Translations under genes and position numbers: made by a program
NCBI GenBank assembly: GCA_029204225.1
Contig: CM055095.1
Location: 51,619,836-51,683,835, forward strand
Length of the DNA: 64,000 nt
Direction: 5' to 3'
Source of the DNA: Diphasiastrum complanatum
Lineage: Eukaryota; Streptophyta; Lycopodiopsida; Lycopodiales; Lycopodiaceae
The notes under the pieces: model-generated
Told to the model about the DNA's origin: nothing
Database searches by the model: none
The model's input: the letters and a program-made list of their open reading frames with translations, nothing else
Shown: piece by piece, positions 49,701 through 61,700 of the stretch
Numbering within the stretch: position 1 is the first letter of the stretch
How the letters are laid out: each line of letters opens with the position of its first letter

Positions 49701-52700
49701 AGCATGCAACAGGCCATCTCCATAAGTGTGCGATTCTTTTGCTCAGCAACACCATTTTGTTGAGGTGTATAGGGAGTTGTTATTTGATGTAGAATTCCCT
49801 TTTCTCGAAGAAATGCACCGAACGTATGCTTAATGTATTCCCCTCCTCGATCAGTGCATAGGGTCTTCAAAGAATGCCCAAACTGATTTTCCACCATTGC
49901 TAGAAGATTTTTGAAACGTTGAAAAACTTCCGATTTAGCCTTCATAGGATAGATCCATGTAAAACGGGAAAAGTCATCAATAAAAGTCACAAAATAAATG
50001 CACTTTACAATGGATTCGGTCCTCATTGGACCACAAACATCACTATGAACCAAATCAATTTTATCAAAAGCCCTTATAGTTCCATCAATTGAAAAAGATT
50101 TCCTTTGAAACTTTCCAAGTATGCACCCCTCGCATACATGCCCTTCCAGCTGCTCAATAGTAGGAATGTCTTCTACCATATTCAACTTCTTCAAACTTGC
50201 AAAGTTGAGATGCCCAAACCTTGCGTGCCACAATTCAGCCAACTCCAATGATTGTGATGTAGAAGCAACAAGACATGTAGAGGGAATTCGTTGCTCATAG
50301 GTATCCATAATGAATAAGCCAGCATGCATCGTTCCCAAAACAATAATCAAGAGTGATCTTTTAGGATCCTTGACAGGACACTTATCTTCTTTGAACTCAA
50401 CAACTAGTCCTTGCTTCAACATAGTTGAAACCGAAAGAAGATTCTTCTTGATTCCTGGAACATAAAGCACATTCTTAATGTACTTTTCTTCACCATTAGG
50501 CAAAATGATGGCTACAATTCCAATTCCATGAATAGAATAAGATGCATCATTCGCACATTGTACCTTACTTCCATTTTGCACTTTCACTAATTTAGTGAAT
50601 GTTTCTTTGCGAGAAGTCATATGACGAGTAGCAGCACTATCAATCACCCATTCAATGGGCTGAAAATCAGCAACTTGCAAAACAGAATCTGAATTCCTCA
50701 TAGATGTAGTAGTACTAGTAGTCTTGGTTGAAGAGATCACCACTAGCTTCAAGCTCTTGCTCCAAAGTAGCAAGTGAAGCACTAGTATCAATTCCTTTAC
50801 TCTCCTCTTTCGCAAGCTTCTTCTTACAATCCTTGATGAAGTGCCCATACCTTTTGCAATAATGGCACTTCCCTTTCCTTTTTTGATGTTGACATTTTGA
50901 CCTCCAACGGGCTTTTGCTCATCCTTGGAAGGAGGCTTCCCCTTTCCTTTTGACTTGCCTTTGCCCTTGCCTTTCGTGATCTTGTTGAGTGTCACCCGCA
51001 AAGTTTTACCTCGTTTGCTCCTCTTGAAGAAGCAGCCCAACAAGTTCATCAAAGGAGAGTTGTTGTCCCCTGAGAAAGATATTCAAAGATGCAAATGGAA
51101 GATAAGATGAAGGTAATGAGTTGAGAGTAATGGAAACAAATTGAGCATCCTCAATTATCTCATCAATATTGAGAAGCTCCTCACGAAGATCCTTGATCTT
51201 CATCAAGTGATTGGTCACTTGATCCCCTTCTTGATGAACTTGTTGGGCTGCTTCTTCAAGAGCAAACGAGGTAAAACTTTGCCGGTGACACTCAACAAGA
51301 TCACGAAAGGCAAGGGAAAAGGCAAGTCAAAAGGAAAGGGGAAGCCTCCTTCCAAGGATGAGCAAAAGCCCGTTGGAGGTCAAAATGTCAACACTCAAAA
51401 GAAGAAAGGGAAGTGCCATTATTGCAAAAGGTATGGGCACTTCATCAAGGATTGTAAGAAGAAGCTTGCGAAAGAGGAGAGTAAAGGAATTGATACTAGT
51501 GCTTCACTTGCTACTTTGGAGCGAGAGCTTGAAGCTAGTGGTGATCTCTTCAACCAAGACTATGCTTTTGTGTCTAATATTGCTTCTACTAGTACTTCTA
51601 CATCTATGAGGAATTCAGGTTCTATTTTGCAAGTTGCTGATTTTCAGCCCATTGAATGGGTGATTGATAGTGATGCTACTCGTCATATGACTTCTCGCAA
51701 AGAAGCATTCACTAAATTAGTGAAAGTGCAAAATGGAAGTAAGGTACAATGTGCGAATGATGCATCTTATTCTATTCATGGAATTGGAATTGTAGCCATC
51801 ATTTTGCCTAATGGTGAAGAAAAGTACATAAAGAATGTGCTTTATGTTTCGGGAATCAAGAAGAATCTTCTTTCGGTTTCAACTAAGTTGAAGCAAGGAC
51901 TAGTTGTTGAGTTCAAAGAAGATAAGTGTCTTGTCAAGGATCCTAAAAGATCACTCTTGATTATTGTTTCGGGAACGATGCATGCTGGCTTATTCATTAT
52001 GGATACCTATGAGCGACGAATTCCCTCTACATGTCTTGTTGCTTCTACATCACAATCATTAGAGTTGGCTGAATTGTGGCACGCAAGGTTTGGGCATCTC
52101 AACTTTGCAAGTTTGAAGAAACTGAAGACATTTAATATGGTAGAAGACATTCCTACAATTGAGCAGCCGGAAGGGCATGTATGTGAGGGGTGCATACTTG
52201 GAAAGTTTCAAAGGAAACCTTTTCCAATTGATGGAACTATAAGGGTTCTTGATAAATTTGATTTGGTTCATAGTGATGTTTGTGGTCCAATGAGGACCGA
52301 ATCCATTGGAAAGTGCATCTATTTTGTGACTTTTATTGATGACTTTTCCCGTTTTACATGGATCTATCCTATGAAGGCTAAATCGGAAGTTTTTCAACGT
52401 TTCAAAGATTTTCTAGCAATGGTGGAAAATCAGTTTGGGCATTCTTTGAAGACCCTATGCACCGATCGAGGAGGGGAATACATTAAGAATACGTTCGGTG
52501 CATTTCTTCGAGAAAAGGGAATTCTACATCAAATGACAACTCCCTATACGCCTCAACAAAATTGTGTTGCCGAGCGAAAGAATCGCACACTTATGGAGAT
52601 GGTCTGTTGCATGCTCAAAGCAAAGGGGCTGCCTCACAAGTTTTGGGCTGAAGCGGTTATAACGGCAGCATACATAAGCAATCGTTGTCCTACTAAAGCA

Positions 52701-55700
52701 TTGAAAGTATTAACTCCTTATGAAGTTTGGTATGGAAAGAAGCCTACAATCTCTCACTTTCGCATGTTTGGTTGTACGGCTTATGCTTTTGTTCCAAATA
52801 AACTTCGTACAAAGCTTGAGGATAAAGGAATTGAATGCATTTTTGATGGCTATAGTAGTAAAAGCAAAGGCTATATAGGCTGTTCAATTTGAGCACTAAC
52901 AAGATTATTGTTAGTCGTGATGTGCATTTTGATGAAAAGAATTCATTGGATGTGGCCCCAACTCATATGTTGAAGGGGGATAGACCACATAGTGTGAATG
53001 TTGAAGTTTTTTCCAGATTTGGTACCATTTTCTATTGCTGGAGATAAGGGGTAGCAATCAACCAGTTTCGACCTGCCCAACACCTCATCAAGTTTAGAGC
53101 CTAATGTTCATCAAGAACCGCCCGTTGTTGCTCAAAATCAGCCTGCAGGAACTGTTGGAAAGCAAGGACCAGTTTTGGAAGACAGCCAAGTGCGGTGTCG
53201 GAGGATCTTGGACAGCAAATTGTAAGAAGAGACATGGCTCTTGGACAGCCCAAAACAGTCCCACGGTGGCTGTTGTTGACTTTGCGGGACAGCAAAGTAA
53301 GTTCATTTTATGATGGAAAGACACGTGCCTATACAAAATCAGTGGACTATGCTGATTTTTCAGATTTTGCTCTTACATCTCATGGAGATGTTGCGAAAGA
53401 ACCTGTTTTCTATGAGCAGGCCAAGGGAGTAAAATGTTGGGAAGATGCAATGCAAGATGAGTATGACTCACTTATGAAGAACCAGATTTGGGTTCTTGTT
53501 GATCTTCCCCATGGGAAGAAGGCAATTGGTTCTAAATGGGCATACAAAATCAAGTATACGGCAGGTGGTACCATTGAAAGGTACAAGGCAAGGCTCGTTG
53601 CCAAAGGCTATGCTCAGCAAAAGGGGATTGATTATGAGGAGACTTTTTCTCCTACTGCTCGGATGACTACCGTGAGGGTAGTAACCTCTTTGGCTGCCCA
53701 CTTTGGTTGGCGTTTGCGGCAACTTGACATAAAGACAACATTCCTCAATAGTGATCTCAATGAGGAAGTGTACCTTCAACAACCTGCTGGTTTTTTGGTT
53801 GAAGGCCAAGAAGATAAAGGTTTGTCTACTGACTGAAGCAAGCTCCGAAGATGTGGTATCAAAAGATACATGCCTACTTTTGTGATCGAGGGTTTACTAA
53901 TAGTCCTAGCGAATCTACTCTTTATATCAAGCATACTTCAGATTATATCATCATTATTTTGCTTTATGTTGATGATATTATTATTACGGGAAGTAATGAG
54001 CAGCAGATTGATGCCGTAATACTTGATCTTGGTATGGTTTTTGAAACCTCATATTTAGGCCTATTGCACTTTTATCTTGGTCTTGAATTTGTACAGGAAG
54101 GGGCTGGAATTTTCATCTCTCAAGAACGCTACATTGGGCAGATTTTGAAGCGGTTCAAGATGGAAGATTGCAAGCCGGTTGCTACACCTATGGAGACAGA
54201 TCTGAAATTAAGTAGTCAAGGTGATGGTGAATCATTTGACACTACTTTATATTGTCAAGCTATTGGCTGTCTCATTTACCTATGTAATTCATCTGGTCTA
54301 ATGTGATATGATCCATGTCTACAATGTTTCTAAAATTGAAAAACCAAAACAAAGCTGTTTCTTTTTCTTCTTTTTCCGTTTTTCTCTTTTTCAGGATTCG
54401 ATTCGAATAGGACCCAAACATTTTATTGATGATTCGTGGTTTGTTCACCGCATGGACCTCTTAACGTCAAACCTGAGTTCTACCACTCCAGTTAATTTAC
54501 GAGATAATGAAACATGTTTCATACAATGACCAGGGTTAAAAACCTCAGAAGGCAGAACAATGGTTCCTATGAATGAACATATGAGTAATATATTGATCAT
54601 CTAATTAAAATCAATTCGAGCCCTGAATATAAGTATCACTCATGGATGATAATGAAATATATGAGAATACATAGCTTAGTAATGGCTATTACAGCTGCAA
54701 GGAAGGGATCAAGCAAGAACAAGTAGTGCTTCTGTCCATATGATTTTATTTCATAAACTTGCTGCAGCCATTTTCACTGGCTATTTTTCCTGAAGCCGCA
54801 CAATTTACCTGCATATTTGGATACCCAAGGTGAAGCTTCAAATGATTTTTTTGATGGTCAATAGTCAGCCATGGGCCCATAGAATTAATGAACCGTGTAC
54901 GGTTCACCACGGTTCTGAGAACCGTATGGTTCACTAAAAATTTTGGCCAGAACCGTGGTGAACTGTACAATTGACTAATTAATTAAGTAATTAATTTTTT
55001 TTTCAGTTTCCCACCAAAAACAGCCCAAAAAAATTCTAAAAAAAGGCCAAAAAAATGCCAATAAAAACCAGAAATCTGTGTGTGTGTGTGTGTGTGTGTG
55101 TCTGTCCAAATCTGTTATGGATCAGGTCCGAATCTGTGTGTGTGTCTGTGTCTGTGTGACCAGAAATTCTATATGGATCAGGTCCTATTTGTCTGTCCAA
55201 ATCTATTATGGATCAGGTCCAAATTTGTGTCTGTCCAAATCTGTGTCTGAAATCTGTCTCCAAATCTGTGTCTGAAATCTGAAATCTGGTAATTATATAG
55301 AGGAACCGTACCACGGTTCATGAACCGTGGTACAATTCACCCCACGGTTCCCAGGACCCACGGTTCTGAGAACCGTGGGTTCTATGCATGGGCCATAGCA
55401 GCTCATTGGCAGTAGGTAGATAGTCCACAGACTACAAGAAAACTGATCAATCACCAAGATCTCCTTTCTTTAAAGACAAATAAAGGATGACACTATTCAC
55501 ACCAGGTTAAGTTTTTTTCAAATGTAACCACATAGCATGTTTCAGAGTTACCCAAATATCTATGAAATTTTTCCACTACAGAACCATTTTGATCCACAAC
55601 CTAGAAAGCAATTTGACTTTGCTTCAAACTGACCTGTTCCAAGTCATTCATGCATACATTTTTAAGCACTGGAATGGTTAGAAGGGGTGTAGCATCCTCT

Positions 55701-58700
55701 GACTCATCTGCAAGGCTGGCATCTCCATCTTTCCATCTCTTGAAACCACTTTTAGAAAGCTGCAACCACAATGAACTCTTCTTCCCCTTCCATAGTCCCC
55801 ATAAACTAGGACCATTGCCGACACTCTCAGGTACTTGAATATCTGTTACATGATCCACGCCTGCCTTTACCGAACTCTCATTTCTGGTAGAACCACAATC
55901 ATGTCTTGAATTTAACAACCACCCATTTTCCCTACCGTTGACAGCGCAAAGACTTCCATTCATACTTTCATGCTCAATTCCAAAAGGACAGGATTCCTCT
56001 TCTTTATGCTGAAACCCATTAAGTATCTTATCATTTTCTGGTCCACCAAAATGACAATCTTCTAGCAGCTTTTTGGCTCTCAGAGTATCTGTATTTGACT
56101 GCATGGCAAGACTGATATCACCGACTTCCTTACTGCAGAATGCTTTGACAGGTGTATTGAAAATGCCATCCTTCTGCTCCCTATATTCCAAGAGAGAAAC
56201 CCGATTATCACTTTTCAACTCACAGCCTGTCACTCTACTTCCAGACAGAAATTCTGCCAAATAATCGTTCTCCTTGCCCTTAATCTTGGTATACACAGCT
56301 CGTGGGTTATCCCGGGCCTCTGTTGGCCACAACTCTTTCTCAACAAGAGATACCTGGCGCCAAATAGCTTTCACAAATTGGCGATGTCTTGAAGGTGCTT
56401 CCCCCAAATATAGTGGCTCCATTGCAGTTGATACCTGAACTGCCCTCTGAAACTCCTCGAGCTGTTCACCAGGAGTAAGACATGATAATGGTTGTTTAAT
56501 AGAACAGTTTTGAACTACGCTTTACTCAAAATTCAAGTCCAATGCACCTAGTCAGCTCCTGATTTTCAGAACCCTTATGGAGCAAAATGAAGTCTATGTC
56601 TTCTAGCAGAAAGTTTGAAAAACAATTCAATTCGGCAAGAACTACGGCCTGGATGTGAACTTGAGCAAATACGAATCTGCATAAATCTTGTCAACAAAAT
56701 TATTCACACAGGCAAGAACAAACCTCTGCCAATTTGGTAGTCATGCAAATGAGACAATTGCACGGAACTTTGTATGCTCAAGAGAGATTAGTGCAAGCCA
56801 CCTTCAATTCCTTTAAAAAAAGAAACTATTTTCACATTTCAAACTTAAAATCAGAAACAGAAACATTTGCAACCTTGTTGACACTTCAACAGTCAGCCTA
56901 CTGAAAAAAATTCCTGCCTACAAAATTTCTGATAAAAAATAGCCTCTCTCCAACTGCATAAAACCCTGTAAAAAAAATCAGTTGCCCAGTTAATTTCAGC
57001 TACCAATTTTCCAGCTCGGTCGCCCAGCATTGTTGCAATCTAATTGATGTTCACATTCTTATTCAGGCCGATTAAAGACCAAGTATAACATTCAGAAGAC
57101 GATAAGATGCGATATGGCAAGGTTCGTAAAGCTAGTGCTAAAACAGCTACAAGTGACAAATAAGGAAATGTAAACATTGTATTCAAAGAAGGTGACTGTG
57201 AGGTTCTGCTTAAATTTGAAAAGAATAGACTTAAAAAAGGGAGGAGGAAAAACAAGGTTAATATGAAGCTATCATTGAGATATCACGGTCCCTTCAAAGT
57301 TACCAAAGGGTACTTGGTCTTAATCAGAGTCTACTAAATTGAAATGGGTACTTGGTCTTAATCAGAGTCTACTAAATTGAAATGTAGTCGACTGGTCAAA
57401 GGACACGTGCCATATGCTGATTGAGACATTTGGTACAATACACGATTGACATGTCGTTAGAACACTAGCAACTTTTGGAATCTGCATGCATACCCATGTG
57501 TCAGGCACTTGTCAAAGAGGCATGTGCCATGTGATGGCTTTAAGAGCAGTCAAGGTTAAGGAGTGCTTGAGGAGAAAGGAATGAGCTTTAGAGTTATCTT
57601 ATACAGCAAAGGCCGGGAGGAGACTGACAACAAAGCTCTCTTTGTGTTCTATGTACCTCCATCTGAAATCAATAAAGGAAAAGCTTTTATGGTGAAATTC
57701 CTTTTACTTCAATTTCAGGGTTATAAATGCAACATTTGGTATAAGAGCTAAAGCTTTCCAGGCCTAGCGTGGGAGATCTCAAGCAAATGTTCGTGTGCCT
57801 GAGTATCTGCATCCAGAATTTGTGAGCTACGGAGTCTGCGCCTGCTTCTAGGGTTTCCAACACCCTCGAAGCCCTTTTTTTGGAGAAATTTCATAGCTAT
57901 TTGAGTGCAAAAAGACAACAAATCAATGCCATGTGGCGAATCACTACTCCATAAGCCTTTTTGGGGTTCCTGCACCCTACACTTGCATATTTCAGGGTGT
58001 TTCTGTGAAGTCCAGCCCTTGTGAAATTTGTAGTTGGCTGATTTTCAGTGTTTGACTGAAATTTTCCTGATACCTACTATCTATAGGTCAGTCACGTTTG
58101 ATATTAGTTTGCCTATTTTCTACCTATCTCTAAGGAGTGTGAAGTTGCTGGCTATCTTTTCAAGAGGAAATTCCTTAGTGAGTCTAAATTTGGCCGTTTA
58201 GGGTTGTGCAATTTAGGGTTGCTAAGCTCTTTAGTTTCTATGCATGAATCTTGCTCTTTAGCCTTGATCTCTGTTTCTGGTTGCTGATTTTTGCTTAGGT
58301 CCTCATCTTTTGCTTTTAAAAATCTGCCTTTGCCATGTTTAACCAATCATGTCTGAATCTGGAGAGTCACGCCATGATGCACAAGACTTGAAGCAATATC
58401 TGCTAAGGTAGATGCTATGGAAGTCATGTTAAAACCATAGAACCGTGGGTCCTGGGAACTGTGGGGTGAACCGTACCACGGTTCATGAACTGTGGTACGG
58501 TTCCTCTATATAATTAATCGATTAATTAATTACCAGATTTGGACAGACACAGATTTGAACCTGATTTATAATAGATTTGGACAGACAAATAGGACCTGAT
58601 CCATAATAGAATTTCTGGTCCAAAATAGGACCTGATCCACACAGACACAGACACAAATTTGGACCTGATCCATAACAGATTTGGACAGACACACAAACAG

Positions 58701-61700
58701 ATTTCTGGTTTTTATTGGCATTTTTTTGGTAGTTTTTTAGAATTTTTTTGGGCTGTTTTTGGTGGGAAACTAAAAAAATATATAATTAATTGATTGTACG
58801 GTTCACCAAATTTTTTAGTGAACCGTACGGTTCTCAGAACCGTGGTGAACCGTACACGGTTCATAAATTCTATGGTTAAAACCAATTCTGGAGCAATTGA
58901 AGCCTTGTATAAGTCCTACCGAAAAAGCTACATGCAACGGGAATTGAAGCTGGCAATACTTTGTCAAGTGGAGAATAGTGGACATTCCATCGACAATGTA
59001 GAGTTATAGAAAAGCATTGGATTTTGAGATCACTTGATTGGCATGGTTTGATTTGGTGTTGGGCGTTTGTTGGCACATGATACATAAGCCACAAACAGCT
59101 TGGGATACTCATATGAATGAGTTACATTATAATGTTGTAACTTATTCCATCCACGGTGAGCAGGATGAACCACTTGCTTCAACTACACAATTGCGTAAGA
59201 TCCATTGTAAGTACATGTATGTTTGCTTTCTACTCGAAATGTCTAATAGTGCTGGTGAAAGTAGCATGCAATGTGTGCAAACTAGTATTGATGTTAGTTT
59301 GGATCAAAAAAGTAGGAGGGAGTTTTTGGATGTATTCCTGAATGATCTTCCATATATTTTACCTCCTAAGAGGAACGTTGAACACAAGATGGAGCTAATA
59401 CCCAGATCAAGTCTTGTTAATCAACCTCCTTATAGGTCCCAGGATGAGTCTAAAAGAGGAAGAGGAAAAGGCATAGTTATTCTCCTTTTGCCTCTTTGAT
59501 CATTCTTGTGAAGAAGAAGGATGGATCATGGTGTTTGTAATAAGAGGTTGGTCTAAGGGATACTGTAAATTCTAAACATCCAACTTGACCACAAAATCAT
59601 CGCATAGTAGGTAGTATTTTCATACATTGAGGCCATATATAATTAACAAATATCGTATTTAACTATATGTCTTATACCCTTCAACTTCAACAACATGATC
59701 CTCTTGTATAAGTGTTCCATCAAAGCAAGTGTCCCTTGCATCTATCGCAACTAAAAAGGGCATAAAAAGGTTTGTGGTTATTCAAAAAGGGATGAAAACC
59801 CTATTTTAAATTCTTGAAGGGTTTTTATTGTTATTGGTATGAACAAGATCAGAAAGAAAGCATCATAGGTAGCGAGGACTATGCAATAAATGATGCATTG
59901 CATAACAATCTCCCACTAAGAATAATGTATGAACATCAATTGTTGTAAGAGCAAGATAGAGAAGAAGACACAAATTTTCTACAAATACTATAAATGACTC
60001 AAGTCAATAGAATCAATCAACTATACATCTATTGCGAGTTAACCTACTTACATGGATCTAGAGGAGCTACAATTAGGAATAGGGGTAAGATCACCCAGCC
60101 TAATCAATAGCTTGCAAGCTAATGAACCTGAAAAACAAGTAAATTCACTCAACAACCTAATAAGGCCAGTATAAAAAATATTGAATCAAGGTCTAACAAA
60201 GGGCCAAAAATTTAATCGTGTATTGATCAAGGCCCTAAACACAATAAAATCTATTGATCTGTCGAATATCACTCCCCTACTTATAAAAACATTGCCCTCA
60301 ATGAGGGCAATAACAAAAAGCTTATACTAGATGAGAACGAAATTGATGTCATTAGTAACAATTGAAAAGCCCCCATAACTAAATAGTGGATAATGTTATG
60401 CACACATTTTACATCCGTTTCCATAAATTGGACTTGTAGCTATTCTTGGCACCATTTTATTACCCGGGTCACATCAAATATTTGAGATATGTGGCTTTGG
60501 GTTGTGGTTGTATAAGAGGTATGGCATTAGTTAGAAGATTTAAATTAGTAGGGACTGAACTGATGAGAGCTCTGAGTCATCTTTCGAACTATGCAGCACA
60601 CCTCTATGGGGTGGGATGTGGAACACCTCTATTTGATTCTAGTTCGATTTAGTAGGTAAACAATTATAGGTCTTCACAAATATGACAAATTTTGCAAAAG
60701 CAAGTGAAAGAAATGAAGAATTGACAAAACCCTAAATGTTGAACTTTGATTTTCCTACATTCAAATGTCCATATTGCAATTTGGAAAAAGATTCTACCAA
60801 ACCATAGTGTACCAAGCCCAATGATGTAATCAAACCCGAAAAGTGTTCTTCGATAGATTCAAATGGTGAAGATAAGCACAACCTTAACGAATGAATTTAG
60901 ATCTCCTTAAAACCTATGTATTCCAACTAGAATCTAAAAATAGATTATTGTGCCCTATCTAAATGCATAATGAGTCTAGAAACTTTTGAAACTTGTGCAT
61001 TGAAAGTCAAAAAGATAAAGTAACAAAAAAAATTGAAACATGGAGCCCCACCTTTTGGGTTTTGGAATTTGAATCCAATGCTTGCCTACACAACAACCTA
61101 TCAATCAAAGTCCCCAAAAGTCTCTTGCTAGAAAAGATTTTTCTCTCAAACTGAAGAGATCTTAATTTTAGGGCTTGGAGCCTTCATCTTTCTCTTGCAT
61201 ACAAAATTGTGGATCAAACTATAATCTAGACGCTTTTACACTCCAAAAACTCATAATATATAGTGCTTAGAGCCGACACCCCTTCTCCAAGCTCAAAAAG
61301 CAAATTAGATTGCTTAAATCTACTTTGAATACAAGTTGCAAGCTCCAACAGACTCCGAAATTGGTTTCTCTAGCACCAATAACCTTTTTACCTTGGCAAG
61401 TGCCCAATACCACAACACATCCGTACAAGATTGTGCATAAAATAGTAGCACAGAACAATACACTAACATTCTATCAATTTCCCAACTACGATATCAAGCA
61501 AATCGGAAATAAATTATTCATAAGCCCTCCTATCAAAGAAAGGCTTCCCTCCTAAAAGCTCTTAGTCCTTAGAATCATGAACTTGAAAATTGAGAGGAAT
61601 CATGAGACAATGTCTACTTATGACAACTAGGAGGCAACTTTAGGGTTTGGTGCCTGTATAAAAAATCCACAATCACCTAACAATGGTCCAACACACCAAG

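Larger units (their letters stand above)
27532..55633 (-). other. Intron 3 of the syntaxin-like gene (28.1 kb, inferred)
   Basis: Bounded by donor GTCAGT at 55633 and acceptor CAG at 27532, both phase 0. It holds remnants of several Gypsy elements, four Copia pieces and two MITEs, in both orientations. Sense-strand polymerase signals inside it are decayed. If correct, it is one of the main reasons to suspect a gymnosperm. Confidence 0.6.

Noticed and set aside
60290-60310. Palindrome ATTGCCCTCAATGAGGGCAAT as a terminator hairpin
   Set aside because: Factor-independent terminators of this kind are not expected in plant nuclear genes, and no U-run follows; it is just a short palindrome.
61310-61555. 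81-codon plus-strand ORF in intron 2
   Set aside because: No recognisable domain; antisense to the host gene and likely chance.
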